A DNA stretch of 64,000 nt from Bacillus manliponensis (GCF_000712595.1 NZ_JOTN01000005.1:186001-250000); one strand, 5' to 3'. Positions 18,175-27,631 are shown, numbered from the stretch's first letter. Program-made: numbers and translations. The notes: generated from the sequence alone by a model not told the origin.

Positions 18175-18630
18175 TTATTGCATATGTAACTCCATAATGA
18201 CACCAACAACTGGACCGCTATCGTCAATTTTATCGGTTAGATGGAAACCAAAGGATTGATATAATTGTACAGCAACTTTGTTTTCAGGGTGAAGACTTAA
18301 GTAAATTGTTTTACAATCATATTTTTTCTTTAAGTAATCAATCATCACTTGTAGGAATCGTTTTGCATAACCTTTTCCTTGAAAATTCTCGTCAATCATA
18401 AAGCGATCGAGCCATACACTTTCTTTTTCCTCACAGTACCAGCCGTACATCGCATAGCCAACTAACGTTTCTTCATCATATAAACCAACTGATATTCCAT
18501 TTCCTTCATATAATGATTCTGCTAATGAAAATGCGTTACTTTCAATGAAGTGTTCCTGGTCTTTTGCTACATGTAATGCGGCGATTGAACGCCAATTTGA
18601 CGCTGTTACTTCACAAATGTGAAGGTTCAT
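18175..18630 (-). CDS. GNAT acetyltransferase, BltD/SpeG-like
   Basis: A 151-residue acetyltransferase with WLDRFMIDENFQGKGYAKRFL (beta4 strand and acetyl-CoA loop) and LHPENKVAVQLYQSFGFHLTD. The pattern matches the diamine/spermidine acetyltransferase subfamily (BltD, SpeG), so polyamine acetylation is plausible but inferred. The start ATG at 18630 has a weak AAGTGAG site. Monocistronic. Confidence 0.82.
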   Translation of the reverse strand: MNLHICEVTASNWRSIAALHVAKDQEHFIESNAFSLAESLYEGNGISVGLYDEETLVGYAMYGWYCEEKESVWLDRFMIDENFQGKGYAKRFLQVMIDYLKKKYDCKTIYLSLHPENKVAVQLYQSFGFHLTDKIDDSGPVVGVIMELHMQ

Positions 18631-18765
18631 AGTTCCAACTCACTTTCTAACTCAGGATATGTTTTGTAGGAATATGGATAATTTTACTTGCAATTCTATA
18701 TAAGTCAAGCTAAAAGCTAGATTTTTGTTACTAACAATTCATTCATGTTGAAAAATAGAAGAGAG

Positions 18766-18799
18766 AAAAAGACTGCTGAAAAAATTCAGCAGTCTTTTT
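18766..18799 (-). terminator. terminator after znuA
   Basis: Perfect 15-bp arms (18766-18780, 18785-18799), loop AAAA. The A-run on the left gives a U-tract to minus-strand transcripts. Confidence 0.88.
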
Positions 18800-19762
18800 T
18801 TAATTTGTAGCTTTTTTTAATGTATTGATGTTTTCTTCCATCAATGTGAAGTAGTCTTTCTTTTGTTTTATATCGTCTTCAGCAACAGTAGCAAGGTGAT
18901 GTAATCGTAAAATTTCGGTTCCTGTTTCTTTTTGAATCACTTCTGCTACTTTTGGAGTTGAAAATGTTTCAAATAAAATGTATTGTAAACCATGCTCCTT
19001 TGCAGTCTTTGAAATAGAAGCTAATTCCTTTTGAGATGGTTCTTCAGAGGAAGAAATACCTGCAATTGGAATTTGTTTAAATCCGTAGCGTTCTTCCCAA
19101 TATCCATAAGCAGCATGAGAAACTAAAATTTCTTTTGTCTTTGCATTGTTACTTACTTCTTTAAACTGTTCATCTAAATCAGTAAATTTTGTTTGAAGCG
19201 TAGCAAAGTTTTTTTCGAATTCGTCTTTATGTTCTGGTTGTAATTCTACAAGTGCATCTTTAATCTTTTCTGCTTGTTGCATTGCAAGTGTTGGGTCTAA
19301 CCAAACGTGTGGATCTTGATCATGATGATGTCCGTCTTCTCCGTGGTCATGTTCGTGATTATGTCCTTCTTCATCTTCATGATGTTCTTCAGAAGTAGGA
19401 AGCTGTAAATCTGCTGATGCATTAACAATTTTTACATTTTCTTTTTCTAATGTTTTCTCCATTTTTTTAGCGAAAGGCTCTAATTCTAAGCCGTTATATA
19501 TAAATAAATCTGCTTTTGCCACTTGTACTGTTTGTTTTTGACTCGGTTCATAATTATGAGAATCTGCACCTGGTGGATAAATTGTTTCCACATTTACATA
19601 GTCACCGCCAATTTTTTGTGTAAAGTCAGCTAATGGGAAAATGGTTGTGTAAACGGATAACTTTCCATCTTGCTCTTTCGTCGTTTTTTCATTGTTAGAA
19701 CATCCAGTAAAAATTAACGTTAAAATAAGTACAAACGAAAATAAAATCCCTCTTTTTTTCAT
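18800..19762 (-). CDS. znuA: zinc ABC transporter substrate-binding lipoprotein
   Basis: A 320-residue extracytoplasmic Zn(II)-binding lipoprotein of the ZnuA/AdcA cluster A-I. Lipobox IFTGC with Cys21. After the first ligand region (PGADSHNYEPS) comes a His/Asp/Glu-rich loop at 127-152, typical of zinc-specific members, then HVWLDP. The downstream ligand segments are VSHAAYGYW and FETFSTPKVAE. No permease or ATPase gene adjoins it, so it probably works with a ZnuBC pair encoded elsewhere. Two Zur-like boxes precede it. Confidence 0.92.
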   Translation of the reverse strand: MKKRGILFSFVLILTLIFTGCSNNEKTTKEQDGKLSVYTTIFPLADFTQKIGGDYVNVETIYPPGADSHNYEPSQKQTVQVAKADLFIYNGLELEPFAKKMEKTLEKENVKIVNASADLQLPTSEEHHEDEEGHNHEHDHGEDGHHHDQDPHVWLDPTLAMQQAEKIKDALVELQPEHKDEFEKNFATLQTKFTDLDEQFKEVSNNAKTKEILVSHAAYGYWEERYGFKQIPIAGISSSEEPSQKELASISKTAKEHGLQYILFETFSTPKVAEVIQKETGTEILRLHHLATVAEDDIKQKKDYFTLMEENINTLKKATN

Positions 19763-19829
19763 GTGTTTCTCCTTCTTGTTTCTCTAATATATTTTTCCCG
19801 AAATGTAGATAAAATATGATTCTTTTTAC

Positions 19830-19850
19830 AAAACGGAATAATTACGTTTT
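19830..19850 (-). promoter_or_regulatory. Zur-like box 1
   Basis: A 21-base site with core CGGAATAATTACG, differing at three positions from the Bacillus Zur consensus palindrome (core TCGTAATNATTACGA). It lies 68 bp upstream of znuA. Confidence 0.6.
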
Positions 19851-19893
19851 AGTTTGCTAGCCTAGTATAATACATTTTTGAAGATGATGCAAT

Positions 19894-19914
19894 AAATAAT
19901 AATCATTACGATTT
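19894..19914 (-). promoter_or_regulatory. Zur-like box 2
   Basis: A 21-base site with right half ATTACGATTT perfect and two mismatches in the left half against the Bacillus Zur consensus. Centre-to-centre 64 bp from box 1. It could also act on the small divergent gene at 20025. Confidence 0.65.
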
Positions 19915-20024
19915 ACATTTTGTTATAAAATTGTCACAAATTTTAGTTTTACTTATTAATTTTTTGCATATATGTACAATTTGTTCATATATTTTAGGGT
20001 GAGGGTACGTAAAGGGGGATGGGC

Positions 20025-20168
20025 GTGGCGTATATATGGGAAGCAATTCTGATCATACTAGCAGTTGTTTTTCCATTATCATGTGTGCTTATTTTTTTAA
20101 AAGAGCTTATTCATAGTTTGGGGGATTCGAGCATAATTACAGATATTCCTGAGAGAGAAGGAGGATAA
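20025..20168 (+). CDS. small single-pass membrane protein (47 aa)
   Basis: GTG at 20025 six bases after AAAGGGGG, giving MAYIWEAILIILAVVFPLSC...SIITDIPEREGG. One hydrophobic helix (residues 6-25) and an acidic cytoplasmic or external tail. An ATG six bases earlier is in frame but abuts the ribosome site. Family not recognised; divergent from znuA and downstream of its Zur boxes. Confidence 0.55.
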   Translation: MAYIWEAILIILAVVFPLSCVLIFLKELIHSLGDSSIITDIPEREGG

Positions 20169-20202
20169 AGGAAGCGCGAGCATATTGCATCGTGCTTTTC
20201 TT
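20168..20202 (+). terminator. weak terminator after small membrane gene
   Basis: GGAAGCGCGA pairs imperfectly with TCGTGCTTTTC. The T-run is short and interrupted. Confidence 0.4.
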
Positions 20203-20243
20203 ATGGTAAAATGGGATATTATGAGATAAAGAGGATAAATAGA

Positions 20244-20903
20244 ATGAAGAAACGAAAAGCATTAGTGCTTGGTGCAAGTGGTTTAGTTGGGCAAGAACTG
20301 ACAGACTTGTTGTTACAATCAGATTCTTATGATTCAGTTACGATTTTGGTTAGAAAACCTCTATCATTTGAACATGAAAAATTAAAGCAAAAGCAAGTGG
20401 ATTTTTCTCTATTAGAGACGTACAAAGAGTACTTCGCTGTAGATGATGTATTTAATTGTCTTGGAACAACAATTAAGAAGGCGAAAACGAAAGAGAACTT
20501 TAAGAAAGTGGATTATGAGTATACGTTACGTGCAGCATGTATGGCTGAGGAGCAAGGTGTACAAAACTTTCTTGTTATTTCTTCTATTGGTGCAAATGCG
20601 AAGTCCATCTTTTTTTATTCACAGGTGAAAGGGAGAATGGAAGAAGAAATTAAAAAATTAGCAATAGAAGGCATTCATATTTTTAGGCCGTCCCTTTTAG
20701 TTGGAGAACGAGAAGAATTCCGATTTGGAGAAAGAATGGGCGAGAAACTATTTGGAGTGATGCCGTTTCTGTTTAAAGGATCTTTAAGTAAATATAAACC
20801 AATATCAGTAGAGCAAGTTGCAAAAGCAATGTATACAATAGCATTACGAGATGTAGCTGGTGTTCATACATATGAATCTTCGGAAATGATGGATATAAAG
20901 TGA
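20244..20903 (+). CDS. NAD(P)-binding Rossmann oxidoreductase, TIP30/YbjT-like
   Basis: A 219-residue short-chain-type protein: nucleotide motif GASGLVGQEL at residues 8-17, NCLGTTIKKAKTKENF, active-site-like SSIGANAKSIFFYSQVKGRME (Ser, Tyr-x3-Lys-like spacing) and HIFRPSLLVGERE. It resembles HTATIP2/TIP30-like reductases. The start ATG 20244 (MKKRKALV) follows AGAGGATAAATAG; the upstream frame has no ribosome site. The last two codons and stop (ATA AAG TGA) come from an inverted bcr1 copy. Confidence 0.8.
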   Translation: MKKRKALVLGASGLVGQELTDLLLQSDSYDSVTILVRKPLSFEHEKLKQKQVDFSLLETYKEYFAVDDVFNCLGTTIKKAKTKENFKKVDYEYTLRAACMAEEQGVQNFLVISSIGANAKSIFFYSQVKGRMEEEIKKLAIEGIHIFRPSLLVGEREEFRFGERMGEKLFGVMPFLFKGSLSKYKPISVEQVAKAMYTIALRDVAGVHTYESSEMMDIK

Positions 20904-20986
20904 AACTTCACTCAGTGGAGGGCTTCATCTCTACTGAGTGTTAGCCCGACCAATCGGGCTTTTACAGACTGTTAATGCGGGATAAA
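20895..20986 (-). repeat. bcr1 repeat, deleted copy in inverted orientation
   Basis: ATAAA at 20895-20899 and 20982-20986. It retains the right hairpin (CACTCAGTGGAG / CTACTGAGTG) and left terminus, but the left hairpin's inner part is deleted. 92 bp. It overlaps the stop of the plus-strand oxidoreductase gene and the arm of the namA terminator. Confidence 0.85.
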
Positions 20987-21022
20987 ATAAAAACGAAAGG
21001 AGAGACCTCTCGTTTTTATTTT
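20984..21022 (-). terminator. terminator of namA
   Basis: Perfect 13-bp AT-rich arms (20984-20996, 21010-21022). The outer left arm is shared with the bcr1 boundary. Confidence 0.75.
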
Positions 21023-22053
21023 GAAGCATTTTTGATTTTTCCAGGAGCGCGGTTATACTGAATAGGTTCTTGTAATTCAAATCCAAGTTCATTCGCAGCT
21101 GTTCTAGGGAAGTATGGATTGCGTAGCAGTTCTCTACCAATGAAAATTAAATCAGCGTCGCCGTTTGTTAAAATTTCTTCTGCTTGTATACCGCTCGTAA
21201 TAAGCCCGACAGCACCTGTAGGGATATGAGCATGTTCTTTTACATATTTTGCGTATTGTACTTGATAGCCAGGATATGCATCAATATGTGCTGGTACAAC
21301 TGCGCCAGAGCTGCAATCAACAAGGTGTATGCCATCTTCTTTCATCCACTTTGCAAAAAGAGCATAGTCTTCTTTTGTTAAACCATCAGGGTGGTAATCA
21401 TGAGCAGAAATGCGGACGAATAAAGGGCCATCCCAAACGTCTTTTACAGCATGAATAATATTTTGTAAAAAGCGGTAACGATTTTCAGCTGTTCCGCCAT
21501 ATTCATCAGTTCGTTTGTTTGTAAGTGGAGATAAAAACTCATTAATAAGATAGCCATGTGCACCGTGCAGTTCAATTATATCAAAGCCAGCTTGTTTTGC
21601 ACGAAGAGCACCTATTTGGAATGCTACAATTGTTTCGTGAATTTGTGCTGTGCTCATTTCAATTGGTGTTTTCATAGAATGATCAAATGGGATTTGGGAA
21701 GGCGCAATTGGTTCTGTGTGTAAAACGGCTTTTCTACCGGCATGAGCGAGCTGAATGGCAGCTTTTGAACCATATTCATGTATAAGTTTTACCGTTTGCT
21801 GTAACCCAGCGATATGTTCATCTTTCCAAATCCCTAAGTCTTTATTTGAAATGCGTCCTTCTGGTGTAACTGCAGTTGCTTCTAGCATAATAAGTCCGAC
21901 TTGACCTGCAGCTCTTGACGCATAATGTATAAGATGAAAATTTGTGACTTTACCGTCCTCTTCAGAAGAATACATACACATTGGTGACATTACAATGCGA
22001 TTTTTTAAAGTGACGTTTTGAATGGTGTAAGGTGAAAATAAGTGAGAATTCAT
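21016..22053 (-). CDS. namA: NADPH dehydrogenase, old yellow enzyme (YqjM type)
   Basis: FMN-dependent ene-reductase reducing alpha,beta-unsaturated carbonyls and nitro compounds. The 345-residue sequence carries the YqjM signature residues: Cys26 and Tyr28 in MCMYSS, the HGAHGYL pair of histidines and Tyr, [23 protein letters not shown] and [15 protein letters not shown] near the C-terminal Arg. The ATG has an AGAGGAGGGAAGATT site. Monocistronic; the terminator overlaps its stop. Confidence 0.94.
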   Translation of the reverse strand: MNSHLFSPYTIQNVTLKNRIVMSPMCMYSSEEDGKVTNFHLIHYASRAAGQVGLIMLEATAVTPEGRISNKDLGIWKDEHIAGLQQTVKLIHEYGSKAAIQLAHAGRKAVLHTEPIAPSQIPFDHSMKTPIEMSTAQIHETIVAFQIGALRAKQAGFDIIELHGAHGYLINEFLSPLTNKRTDEYGGTAENRYRFLQNIIHAVKDVWDGPLFVRISAHDYHPDGLTKEDYALFAKWMKEDGIHLVDCSSGAVVPAHIDAYPGYQVQYAKYVKEHAHIPTGAVGLITSGIQAEEILTNGDADLIFIGRELLRNPYFPRTAANELGFELQEPIQYNRAPGKIKNASK

Positions 22054-22196
22054 AATCTTCCCTCCTCTTTGTTTTTCTTATTGTATCATTTGCGATTTTT
22101 GTTCCATAATAATATGCTTAGCCATGTTACAATTCATATAAAGAAAAAGTGTAAAGTGATATAAACGTGAAGAAAATATGTTTGGAGGAGTTAGAA

Positions 22197-22649
22197 ATGT
22201 ACCGAGGCTATTATAAAAGTGAACTTGGCTGGATTGAAGTAACAGCTAATGAGGAAGCTGTTACATCTGTATTTTTTGTTGAAGAACGGAAAGAAGAGAA
22301 CGTAAATGAAATTGTTCAGCAATGTTTACTACAATTAGATGAATATTTTAATAAGAAACGAACGACGTTTTCATTGCCATTACAAGCTTTAGGAACACAA
22401 TTTCAAACAACGGTGTGGGATGCACTTTGTACAGTTCCATATGGGACAAGCGCTTCGTATCTTGATATTGCGACAAAGATTGGAAACGAAAAAGCAGTTC
22501 GTGCAATTGGGGGAGCCAATAGCCGTAATCCAATTTCTATCATTGTTCCGTGTCATCGTATTATTGGAAAGAATGGAAAACTAGTTGGATATGAAGGTGG
22601 ATTGTGGCGAAAAGAATGGTTGTTAAAGCATGAAGGTGTACTACAGTAA
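22197..22649 (+). CDS. ogt: methylated-DNA-protein cysteine methyltransferase
   Basis: Suicidal repair protein that removes methyl from O6-methylguanine. Nucleophile Cys119 in IIVPCHRIIG, preceded by AIGGANSRNP and the DNA-binding helix VPYGTSASYLDIATKIG, followed by KLVGYEGGLWRKEWLLKHE. ATG 22197 has TTGGAGGAG seven bases upstream; the earlier GTG at 22167 would place that ribosome site inside the gene. 150 residues, normal for Ogt. Monocistronic. Confidence 0.93.
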   Translation: MYRGYYKSELGWIEVTANEEAVTSVFFVEERKEENVNEIVQQCLLQLDEYFNKKRTTFSLPLQALGTQFQTTVWDALCTVPYGTSASYLDIATKIGNEKAVRAIGGANSRNPISIIVPCHRIIGKNGKLVGYEGGLWRKEWLLKHEGVLQ

Positions 22650-22680
22650 TAAAAAGTGGGGAGGTCCACTTTTTTATTTT
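22649..22680 (+). terminator. terminator after ogt
   Basis: AAAAAGTGG / CCACTTTTT stem (22651-22659, 22666-22674) with a 6-base loop and a T-rich tail. Confidence 0.8.
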
Positions 22681-22778
22681 ATTTTTTAATAGACTATTTT
22701 AAATTATCAGAATGTTTTGTATAATACATTCATAAATGTTTGGACAATGGTTACATAGAAAAAGGGGGCTAAAGAAGT

Positions 22779-24431
22779 ATGAAGAAGAAAGTATCAGTAA
22801 TTACGGCACTTGCATTATCAACAAGTGTACTTATGGCAGGTTGTGCAGGTGGTGAAAAAACAACAACGAAAGAAAAGGGAGAGAAAGCAGCGAACGATAA
22901 GCAAGTGTTGAACTTGTTAGAAACAGCAGAAATTCCTTCAATGGATACATCAAAATCAACAGATACTGTATCATTTCGTGTCTTTGTCAATGCGATGGAA
23001 GGACTATATCGTTTAGATAAGGATAATAAACCGACGCCAGGTATGGCAAAAGAAGTGAAAATTAGTGAAGATAAGAAAACGTATACATTCCATTTACGTG
23101 ATGCAAAGTGGTCAAATGGTGAACCGGTAACAGCTAATGATTTCGTGTATGCGTGGCAACGTGCCGTTGACCCAAATACAGCAGCTGAATATGCTTTTAT
23201 TTTGTTTGATGTGAAAAACGCACAAAAAATAAATAAGGGGGAATTGCCTTTAGATCAATTAGGGATTAAGGCAGAAGATGAAAAAACGCTTGTAGTTGAG
23301 TTAGAACAACCTGCCCCTTACTTTTTAGAGCTTACTTCATTCCCAACCTTCTATCCATTAAATGAGAAGTTTGTGAAAGAACAAGGGGAAAACTATGCTT
23401 TAGAAGCAGAGAACTTACTATATAACGGTCCGTTTACGATGAGTGAATGGAAGCATGAAGAAAGCTATCAATTGAAGAAAAATCCTGACTACTGGGATAA
23501 AGAGGCTGTGAAGCTTGAAGAAATCAATGTAAGTGTTGTAAAAGAAACGTCAACAGGGGTAAATTTATATGAAAGTAATGAAGTTGATCGTGTGATTTTA
23601 AGTTCAGAGTTTGTAGATAAATATAGTAAGAGTGAAGAGTTTAAATCTGAAATTGATCCGCGTATGTACTTTATGCGCTTCAATCAGAAAAATCCAGTGT
23701 TTGCAAATGAAAAAGTGCGTAAAGCAATTGATTTAGCATACGACAAAAAAGGAATTGCGAATACGATTTTAAATGATGGCTCATTACCAGCTTATTATTT
23801 AGTGCCGAAAGACTTTGCAAAAGGACCAGATGGGAAAGATTTCCGTGATGGAAACAAAAATTTCCGTGACGGTAAAGATAATATAGATCAGGCGAAAAAG
23901 TTATGGGAAGAAGCAAAGAAAGAGCTTGGGCAAGATGAAATTACAGTTGAAATGTTGAACTATGACAAAGATAATTTGAAAAAGGTTGGAGAATATATTA
24001 AATCTGAGTTAGAGAAAAACTTACCTGGATTAAAAATAAATATTAAACAGCAGCCGTTTAAACAGAAATTAGAATTAGAAAAAACATTACAATATGAATT
24101 CTCCTTATCTGCATGGAGCCCAGATTATCCAGATCCGATGACATACATTGATATGTTTATTACAGATAGTGCATTTAATGAAATGCAATATTCAAATCCA
24201 AAATACGATGAATTAGTAGCGAAATCCAAAGGTGAATTACTATCAGATGAGAAAGCACGTTGGGAAGCATTGCTAGAAGCAGAACGTATTTTAATTGAAG
24301 AGGATGCAGCGATATCACCTGTATATCAACAAAGCATAGCGCTCCTTGAAAAGCCATATGTAAAAGATGTGGTAAAACATACATTTGGTGGAGACTTTAG
24401 TTACAAATGGGCGTATATTGAGAAAAAATAG
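22779..24431 (+). CDS. oppA: oligopeptide ABC transporter substrate-binding lipoprotein
   Basis: A 550-residue SBP_bac_5 (cluster C) lipoprotein that captures peptides at the cell surface. Lipobox LMAGC with Cys22 after a typical signal. Family segments include [67 protein letters not shown] and [17 protein letters not shown]. No permease or ATPase genes adjoin it, so it is one of the orphan OppA paralogs common in the B. cereus group. Ribosome site AAAGGGGGCTAAAG. Confidence 0.93.
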   Translation: MKKKVSVITALALSTSVLMAGCAGGEKTTTKEKGEKAANDKQVLNLLETAEIPSMDTSKSTDTVSFRVFVNAMEGLYRLDKDNKPTPGMAKEVKISEDKKTYTFHLRDAKWSNGEPVTANDFVYAWQRAVDPNTAAEYAFILFDVKNAQKINKGELPLDQLGIKAEDEKTLVVELEQPAPYFLELTSFPTFYPLNEKFVKEQGENYALEAENLLYNGPFTMSEWKHEESYQLKKNPDYWDKEAVKLEEINVSVVKETSTGVNLYESNEVDRVILSSEFVDKYSKSEEFKSEIDPRMYFMRFNQKNPVFANEKVRKAIDLAYDKKGIANTILNDGSLPAYYLVPKDFAKGPDGKDFRDGNKNFRDGKDNIDQAKKLWEEAKKELGQDEITVEMLNYDKDNLKKVGEYIKSELEKNLPGLKINIKQQPFKQKLELEKTLQYEFSLSAWSPDYPDPMTYIDMFITDSAFNEMQYSNPKYDELVAKSKGELLSDEKARWEALLEAERILIEEDAAISPVYQQSIALLEKPYVKDVVKHTFGGDFSYKWAYIEKK

Positions 24432-24438
24432 TACGATG

Positions 24439-24468
24439 AAGATGCGTGAATGTTTGCGCATCTTTTTG
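24439..24468 (+). terminator. terminator after oppA
   Basis: AAGATGCG / CGCATCTT (24439-24446, 24457-24464) with a 10-base loop, then TTT. Confidence 0.75.
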
Positions 24469-24489
24469 TTTTGGAGAAAGGAGATATTC

Positions 24490-24921
24490 ATGATACAAGG
24501 GATTAATCATTTATGTTTTTCTGTTTCAAACTTAGAAAAATCAATCCATTTTTATGAAGAAATTTTAGAAGGGAAATTGCTTGTAAAAGGGAGAAAGCTC
24601 GCTTATTTTGATGTGTGTGGTATATGGCTTGCGTTGAATGAAGAAGAACATATCGCTCGAAATGAAATTCACGAATCTTATACGCATATTGCTTTCTCTG
24701 TTAGGTGTGAAGATTTACATAGGTTGTTAGAGCGACTTCAAGAGAATGAAGTAAACATTTTAAGTGGAAGAAAAAGAGATGTTAGAGATTGTGAATCCAT
24801 TTACTTTACAGATCCTGACGGGCATAAATTTGAATTTCACTGTGGTACATTGCAAGATCGACTACAGTATTATAAAGAGGAAAAATTACATATGGAATTT
24901 TATGAAAGGGAGGGAAGATAA
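24490..24921 (+). CDS. fosB: FosB metallothiol transferase (fosfomycin resistance)
   Basis: A Mn/Mg-dependent bacillithiol transferase of the VOC superfamily that opens the epoxide of fosfomycin. All expected residues are present with canonical numbering: metal ligands His7, His66 and Glu115, and Cys9 near the active site ([48 protein letters not shown]). ATG 24490 follows GAGAAAGGAGATATT. At 143 residues it is about five longer than the usual FosB, with an EREGR tail after HMEFY. A bcr1 remnant begins 12 bp after the stop. Confidence 0.93.
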   Translation: MIQGINHLCFSVSNLEKSIHFYEEILEGKLLVKGRKLAYFDVCGIWLALNEEEHIARNEIHESYTHIAFSVRCEDLHRLLERLQENEVNILSGRKRDVRDCESIYFTDPDGHKFEFHCGTLQDRLQYYKEEKLHMEFYEREGR

Positions 24922-24933
24922 AGAAATGCACAT

Positions 24934-24973
24934 TTTATCCCACATTAACGGGCTGATGGAAGTTTCACGTTAT
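24934..24973 (+). repeat. bcr1 remnant (40 bp)
   Basis: Only both termini survive: TTTATCCCACATTAACGGGCTG joined directly to a GAAGTTTCACGTTAT right end. Confidence 0.65.
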
Positions 24974-25006
24974 TAGGTGAAATAAAGAATGTTCTTTATG
25001 AGAAGT

Positions 25007-25045
25007 AAAACATCCCCCTTTGGTGGAAACCAAGGGGGATGTTTT
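25007..25045 (-). terminator. terminator of the CotG-like gene
   Basis: Arms of 17-18 bases with one bulge (25007-25024, 25029-25045), GC-rich core CATCCCCCTT, flanked by four A giving U on the minus strand. Confidence 0.85.
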
Positions 25046-25081
25046 AGTTGTGTAAGATGAATAGATACGTATGAAAGGTGA

Positions 25082-25669
25082 TTAAGAACGATTAGACCAA
25101 TCAGGATATTTTTTTGCCCAGCTTGGATGCTTTTCAGCCCATTTTAAACATTCTTCAGCCCATTTATTACGCTTGCTCTCTAAGTCTCTATGTTTTTTAA
25201 AATGGTCAGAGCACTTCACGCTTCCTGTATGGTATTTACCAGAACTATCTAATTCTTTTTTTTTGCGTGGACGAGAGTCTTCATAATGCTTCTCAAATCG
25301 TTTTTCAGATTGTTTTTCGCGATCATAATATTTTTTTGAATGTTCTTCACGTTTGCTAGATCGTTTTTCGCGATCATAATATTTTTTTGAACGTCCTTCA
25401 CGTTTACTAGATCGTTTTTCACGATCATAATATTTTTTTGAACGTTTTTCACGTTTGCTAGATCGTTTTTCGCGATCATAATATTTTTTTGAACGTTTTT
25501 CACGTTTGCTGGAGCGTTTCTCACGATCATAATATTTCTTTGAGCGTTTTTTAGTAAGACGTTTGCTTTTTTTGGAGTCTTCTTTATGAGAAACTGGATA
25601 TTCGTGTAAAAACTCTTCGATTCCAGCTGCTTTTAGTTCTTCCACAGCTTGCCTAATGTTGTGTTCCAT
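25082..25669 (-). CDS. repetitive, very basic CotG/ExsB-like spore protein
   Basis: A 195-residue protein with three parts: a helical acidic N-terminus (MEHNIRQAVEELKAAGIEEF), then about five 17-residue repeats of the type SKKYYDREKRSSKREKR, then a C-terminus with Trp-containing repeats (KWAEECLKWAEKHPSWAKKY). It is extremely rich in Lys, Arg, Ser and Tyr. CotG-like coat proteins and ExsB have such low-complexity Ser/Lys repeats, are substrates of CotH kinase, and cotG lies divergent to cotH in B. subtilis. The cotH gene is divergent here too. Identity as the CotH substrate is inferred from composition and position. Confidence 0.7.
   Translation of the reverse strand: MEHNIRQAVEELKAAGIEEFLHEYPVSHKEDSKKSKRLTKKRSKKYYDREKRSSKREKRSKKYYDREKRSSKREKRSKKYYDREKRSSKREGRSKKYYDREKRSSKREEHSKKYYDREKQSEKRFEKHYEDSRPRKKKELDSSGKYHTGSVKCSDHFKKHRDLESKRNKWAEECLKWAEKHPSWAKKYPDWSNRS
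25308..25558 (-). repeat. 51-bp tandem coding repeats
   Basis: Units of 51 bp begin at 25359, 25410, 25461 and 25512, with flanking partial or diverged units. They encode the 17-residue basic repeat. Neighbouring units are nearly identical, so copy number is likely to vary between strains. Confidence 0.85.
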
Positions 25670-25725
25670 TTACAAATCCTCCTTTGATATTGTAATAAAA
25701 AAAGGCGTTTTTCCTTTTACATTAC

Positions 25726-25752
25726 TACGATATGATAAGGGGATTTGTAGTG
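25726..25752 (-). promoter_or_regulatory. candidate sigma-K promoter of the CotG-like gene
   Basis: On the minus strand CATATCGTA (25734-25726) fits the sigma-K -10 pattern CATANNNTA. An AC-containing -35 (GCAC, near 25752) lies upstream, but the spacing of about 14-15 bp is short. Confidence 0.35.
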
Positions 25753-25856
25753 CTTGGGACAAGAGTTGAAGTTTTGAAAAAATAGGTGGTGTATGTATCA
25801 AGAGAAGTGGGAAAGTCATACATTGGTTGTAGAGGATTGAGGAAAGGAAGGGAAAA

Positions 25857-26933
25857 ATGATACCTTCATACGATTTCTTTATTCACCCAATGTATATAGT
25901 AGAGCTTAGAAACGATGTTTGGTGTGACGATCCTGTTCCTGCTAAACTCACTTATGGGAATAAGAAATATGATATTGATATTGTGTATCGTGGCTCGCAC
26001 ATTCGTGAGTTTGAAAAGAAATCTTATCATGTGATGTTTTATAAACCGAAATTATTTCAGGGTGTACGAGAAATTCATTTAAATGCAGAATTTAATGATC
26101 CATCTCTTATTCGAAATAAGTTGTCTTTAGATTTTTTTCATGATATTGGAACATTATCACCAAAGTCGCAGCATGTGTTTGTAAAAATTAACAATCAAAT
26201 ACAAGGTGTGTACTTACAACTTGAATCTGTAGATCATCTTTTTCTACAAAGTCGTAATTTACCGAATGGATCTATTTATTATGCAATAGATGATGATGCG
26301 AATTTTTCGTTGCTAAGTGAATTGAAAAATGATGTGAAAAAGAATTTATCAGTCGGCTATGAATTGAAGTATGGAAATGAGCAAAGTGAAAGATATTTAA
26401 GTGAATTTATATATAATCTGAATATTATCTCACGAGCAGAATATGAAAAAGAAATTGTAAAATATGTAGATGTAGATAAATATTTGCGCTGGTTAGCAGG
26501 AGTAGTATGTACGCAAAATTTTGACGGATTTGTACACAATTATGCACTTTATCAAAACGGAGAAACGAACCTTTTTGAGGTTATTCCATGGGATTATGAT
26601 GCGACGTGGGGAAGAGATGTACAAGGGAAAACGATGGATCATGATTATGTACGAATTCAAGGTTATAATACGTTGAGCGCACGTTTACTAGATGTTCCTG
26701 CATTTCGAAAACAATATAGAAATATAATAGAAGAAATTTTATCCAAGCAATTTACAGTTGAATATATAAAGAGGAAAATAGAGAACATGCATACAGTTAT
26801 TCGGCCGTATATATTACAAGATCCATACTTGAAAGAGAGAATTGATATTTTTGATGAGGAACAAACCGTAATTTTGGAGTACGTGAAAAAGAGACGTGGA
26901 TTTCTACAAAACCATTTGAAAGAACTTCAATAA
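25857..26933 (+). CDS. cotH: CotH-type spore coat protein kinase
   Basis: A 358-residue CotH-family atypical kinase that phosphorylates Ser in coat proteins such as CotB and CotG and controls outer coat assembly. Motifs: [29 protein letters not shown]-like segment ([14 protein letters not shown]), [10 protein letters not shown], the catalytic-loop region [15 protein letters not shown] and the metal-binding [10 protein letters not shown]. The start ATG follows GGAAAGGAAGGGAAAA. It is divergent from the repetitive basic protein, as cotH is from cotG in B. subtilis. Confidence 0.9.
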   Translation: MIPSYDFFIHPMYIVELRNDVWCDDPVPAKLTYGNKKYDIDIVYRGSHIREFEKKSYHVMFYKPKLFQGVREIHLNAEFNDPSLIRNKLSLDFFHDIGTLSPKSQHVFVKINNQIQGVYLQLESVDHLFLQSRNLPNGSIYYAIDDDANFSLLSELKNDVKKNLSVGYELKYGNEQSERYLSEFIYNLNIISRAEYEKEIVKYVDVDKYLRWLAGVVCTQNFDGFVHNYALYQNGETNLFEVIPWDYDATWGRDVQGKTMDHDYVRIQGYNTLSARLLDVPAFRKQYRNIIEEILSKQFTVEYIKRKIENMHTVIRPYILQDPYLKERIDIFDEEQTVILEYVKKRRGFLQNHLKELQ

Positions 26934-26940
26934 TAGAGGG

Positions 26941-26979
26941 GAAAAAGAAGATTGAATGTCAAATCAGTCTCTTTTTCTC
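26941..26979 (+). terminator. terminator after cotH
   Basis: AAAAAGAAGATTGA pairs with AATCAGTCTCTTTTT with a small bulge; a T-rich tail follows. Confidence 0.65.
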
Positions 26980-27019
26980 ATTATATAATAGAAGTATTCT
27001 ACGTAAGGATGGTGAGAAG

Positions 27020-27631
27020 ATGAAGTGGATTGAATGGGTGAAACAAATACAAGCAATCGCACAAGCAGGATTAACGTACTCAAAAGATGTGTATGATATT
27101 GAACGTTTTCAACAATTGCGCAATATTTCGATTGAAATGATGTCTCACTATACGAGAACAGACTGGGAAGTTGTTGAGCATTTATTTGCGAGTGAAACAG
27201 GCTATCAAACACCAAAAGTAGATATTCGTGCTGTTATGTTTCAAAATGAGGAAATGTTATTTGTTAAGGAAAAAAGTGATGGGAAGTGGGCGCTTCCAGG
27301 AGGATGGGCTGATATTGGACTTGCACCGACAGAAGTTGCGGCAAAAGAAGTATGGGAAGAAGCCGGATATAAAGTCGACAACTTTAGATTGCTAGCTATT
27401 TTTGACAAATCAAAACATGATTTCTCACCAACAACCTCCCATGTTTACAAAATTTTCATTGGCTGTGAGATTGTTGGGGGAGAGAAGCAAGTTGGGATTG
27501 AAACAGATGATGTGCAGTTTTTTGGGAAGATGAATATTCCAGATCTGTCCCTTAGTAGAAATACAAGGTGGCAAATTGAACAGATGTTTACATACATGAA
27601 TGATTCAAAACAAATACCAATTATTGATTAA
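27020..27631 (+). CDS. NUDIX hydrolase with N-terminal Nudix_N domain
   Basis: A 203-residue protein: helical N-terminal domain (about 1-65) found in ADP-ribose/NDP-sugar pyrophosphatase-like relatives, then a NUDIX fold. The NUDIX box reads GGWADIGLAPTEVAAKEVWEEAGY, with Lys in place of the usual Arg before the E-V-W-EE core, so catalysis may be altered. C-terminal SRNTRWQIEQMF. Ribosome site GGATGGTGAGAAG. Substrate unknown. Confidence 0.85.
   Translation: MKWIEWVKQIQAIAQAGLTYSKDVYDIERFQQLRNISIEMMSHYTRTDWEVVEHLFASETGYQTPKVDIRAVMFQNEEMLFVKEKSDGKWALPGGWADIGLAPTEVAAKEVWEEAGYKVDNFRLLAIFDKSKHDFSPTTSHVYKIFIGCEIVGGEKQVGIETDDVQFFGKMNIPDLSLSRNTRWQIEQMFTYMNDSKQIPIID

Noticed and set aside
25308-25558. 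Regular 51-bp repeats that could suggest a CRISPR array
   Set aside because: The repeats are contiguous without unique spacers, lie wholly within one open reading frame and encode a 17-residue protein repeat.
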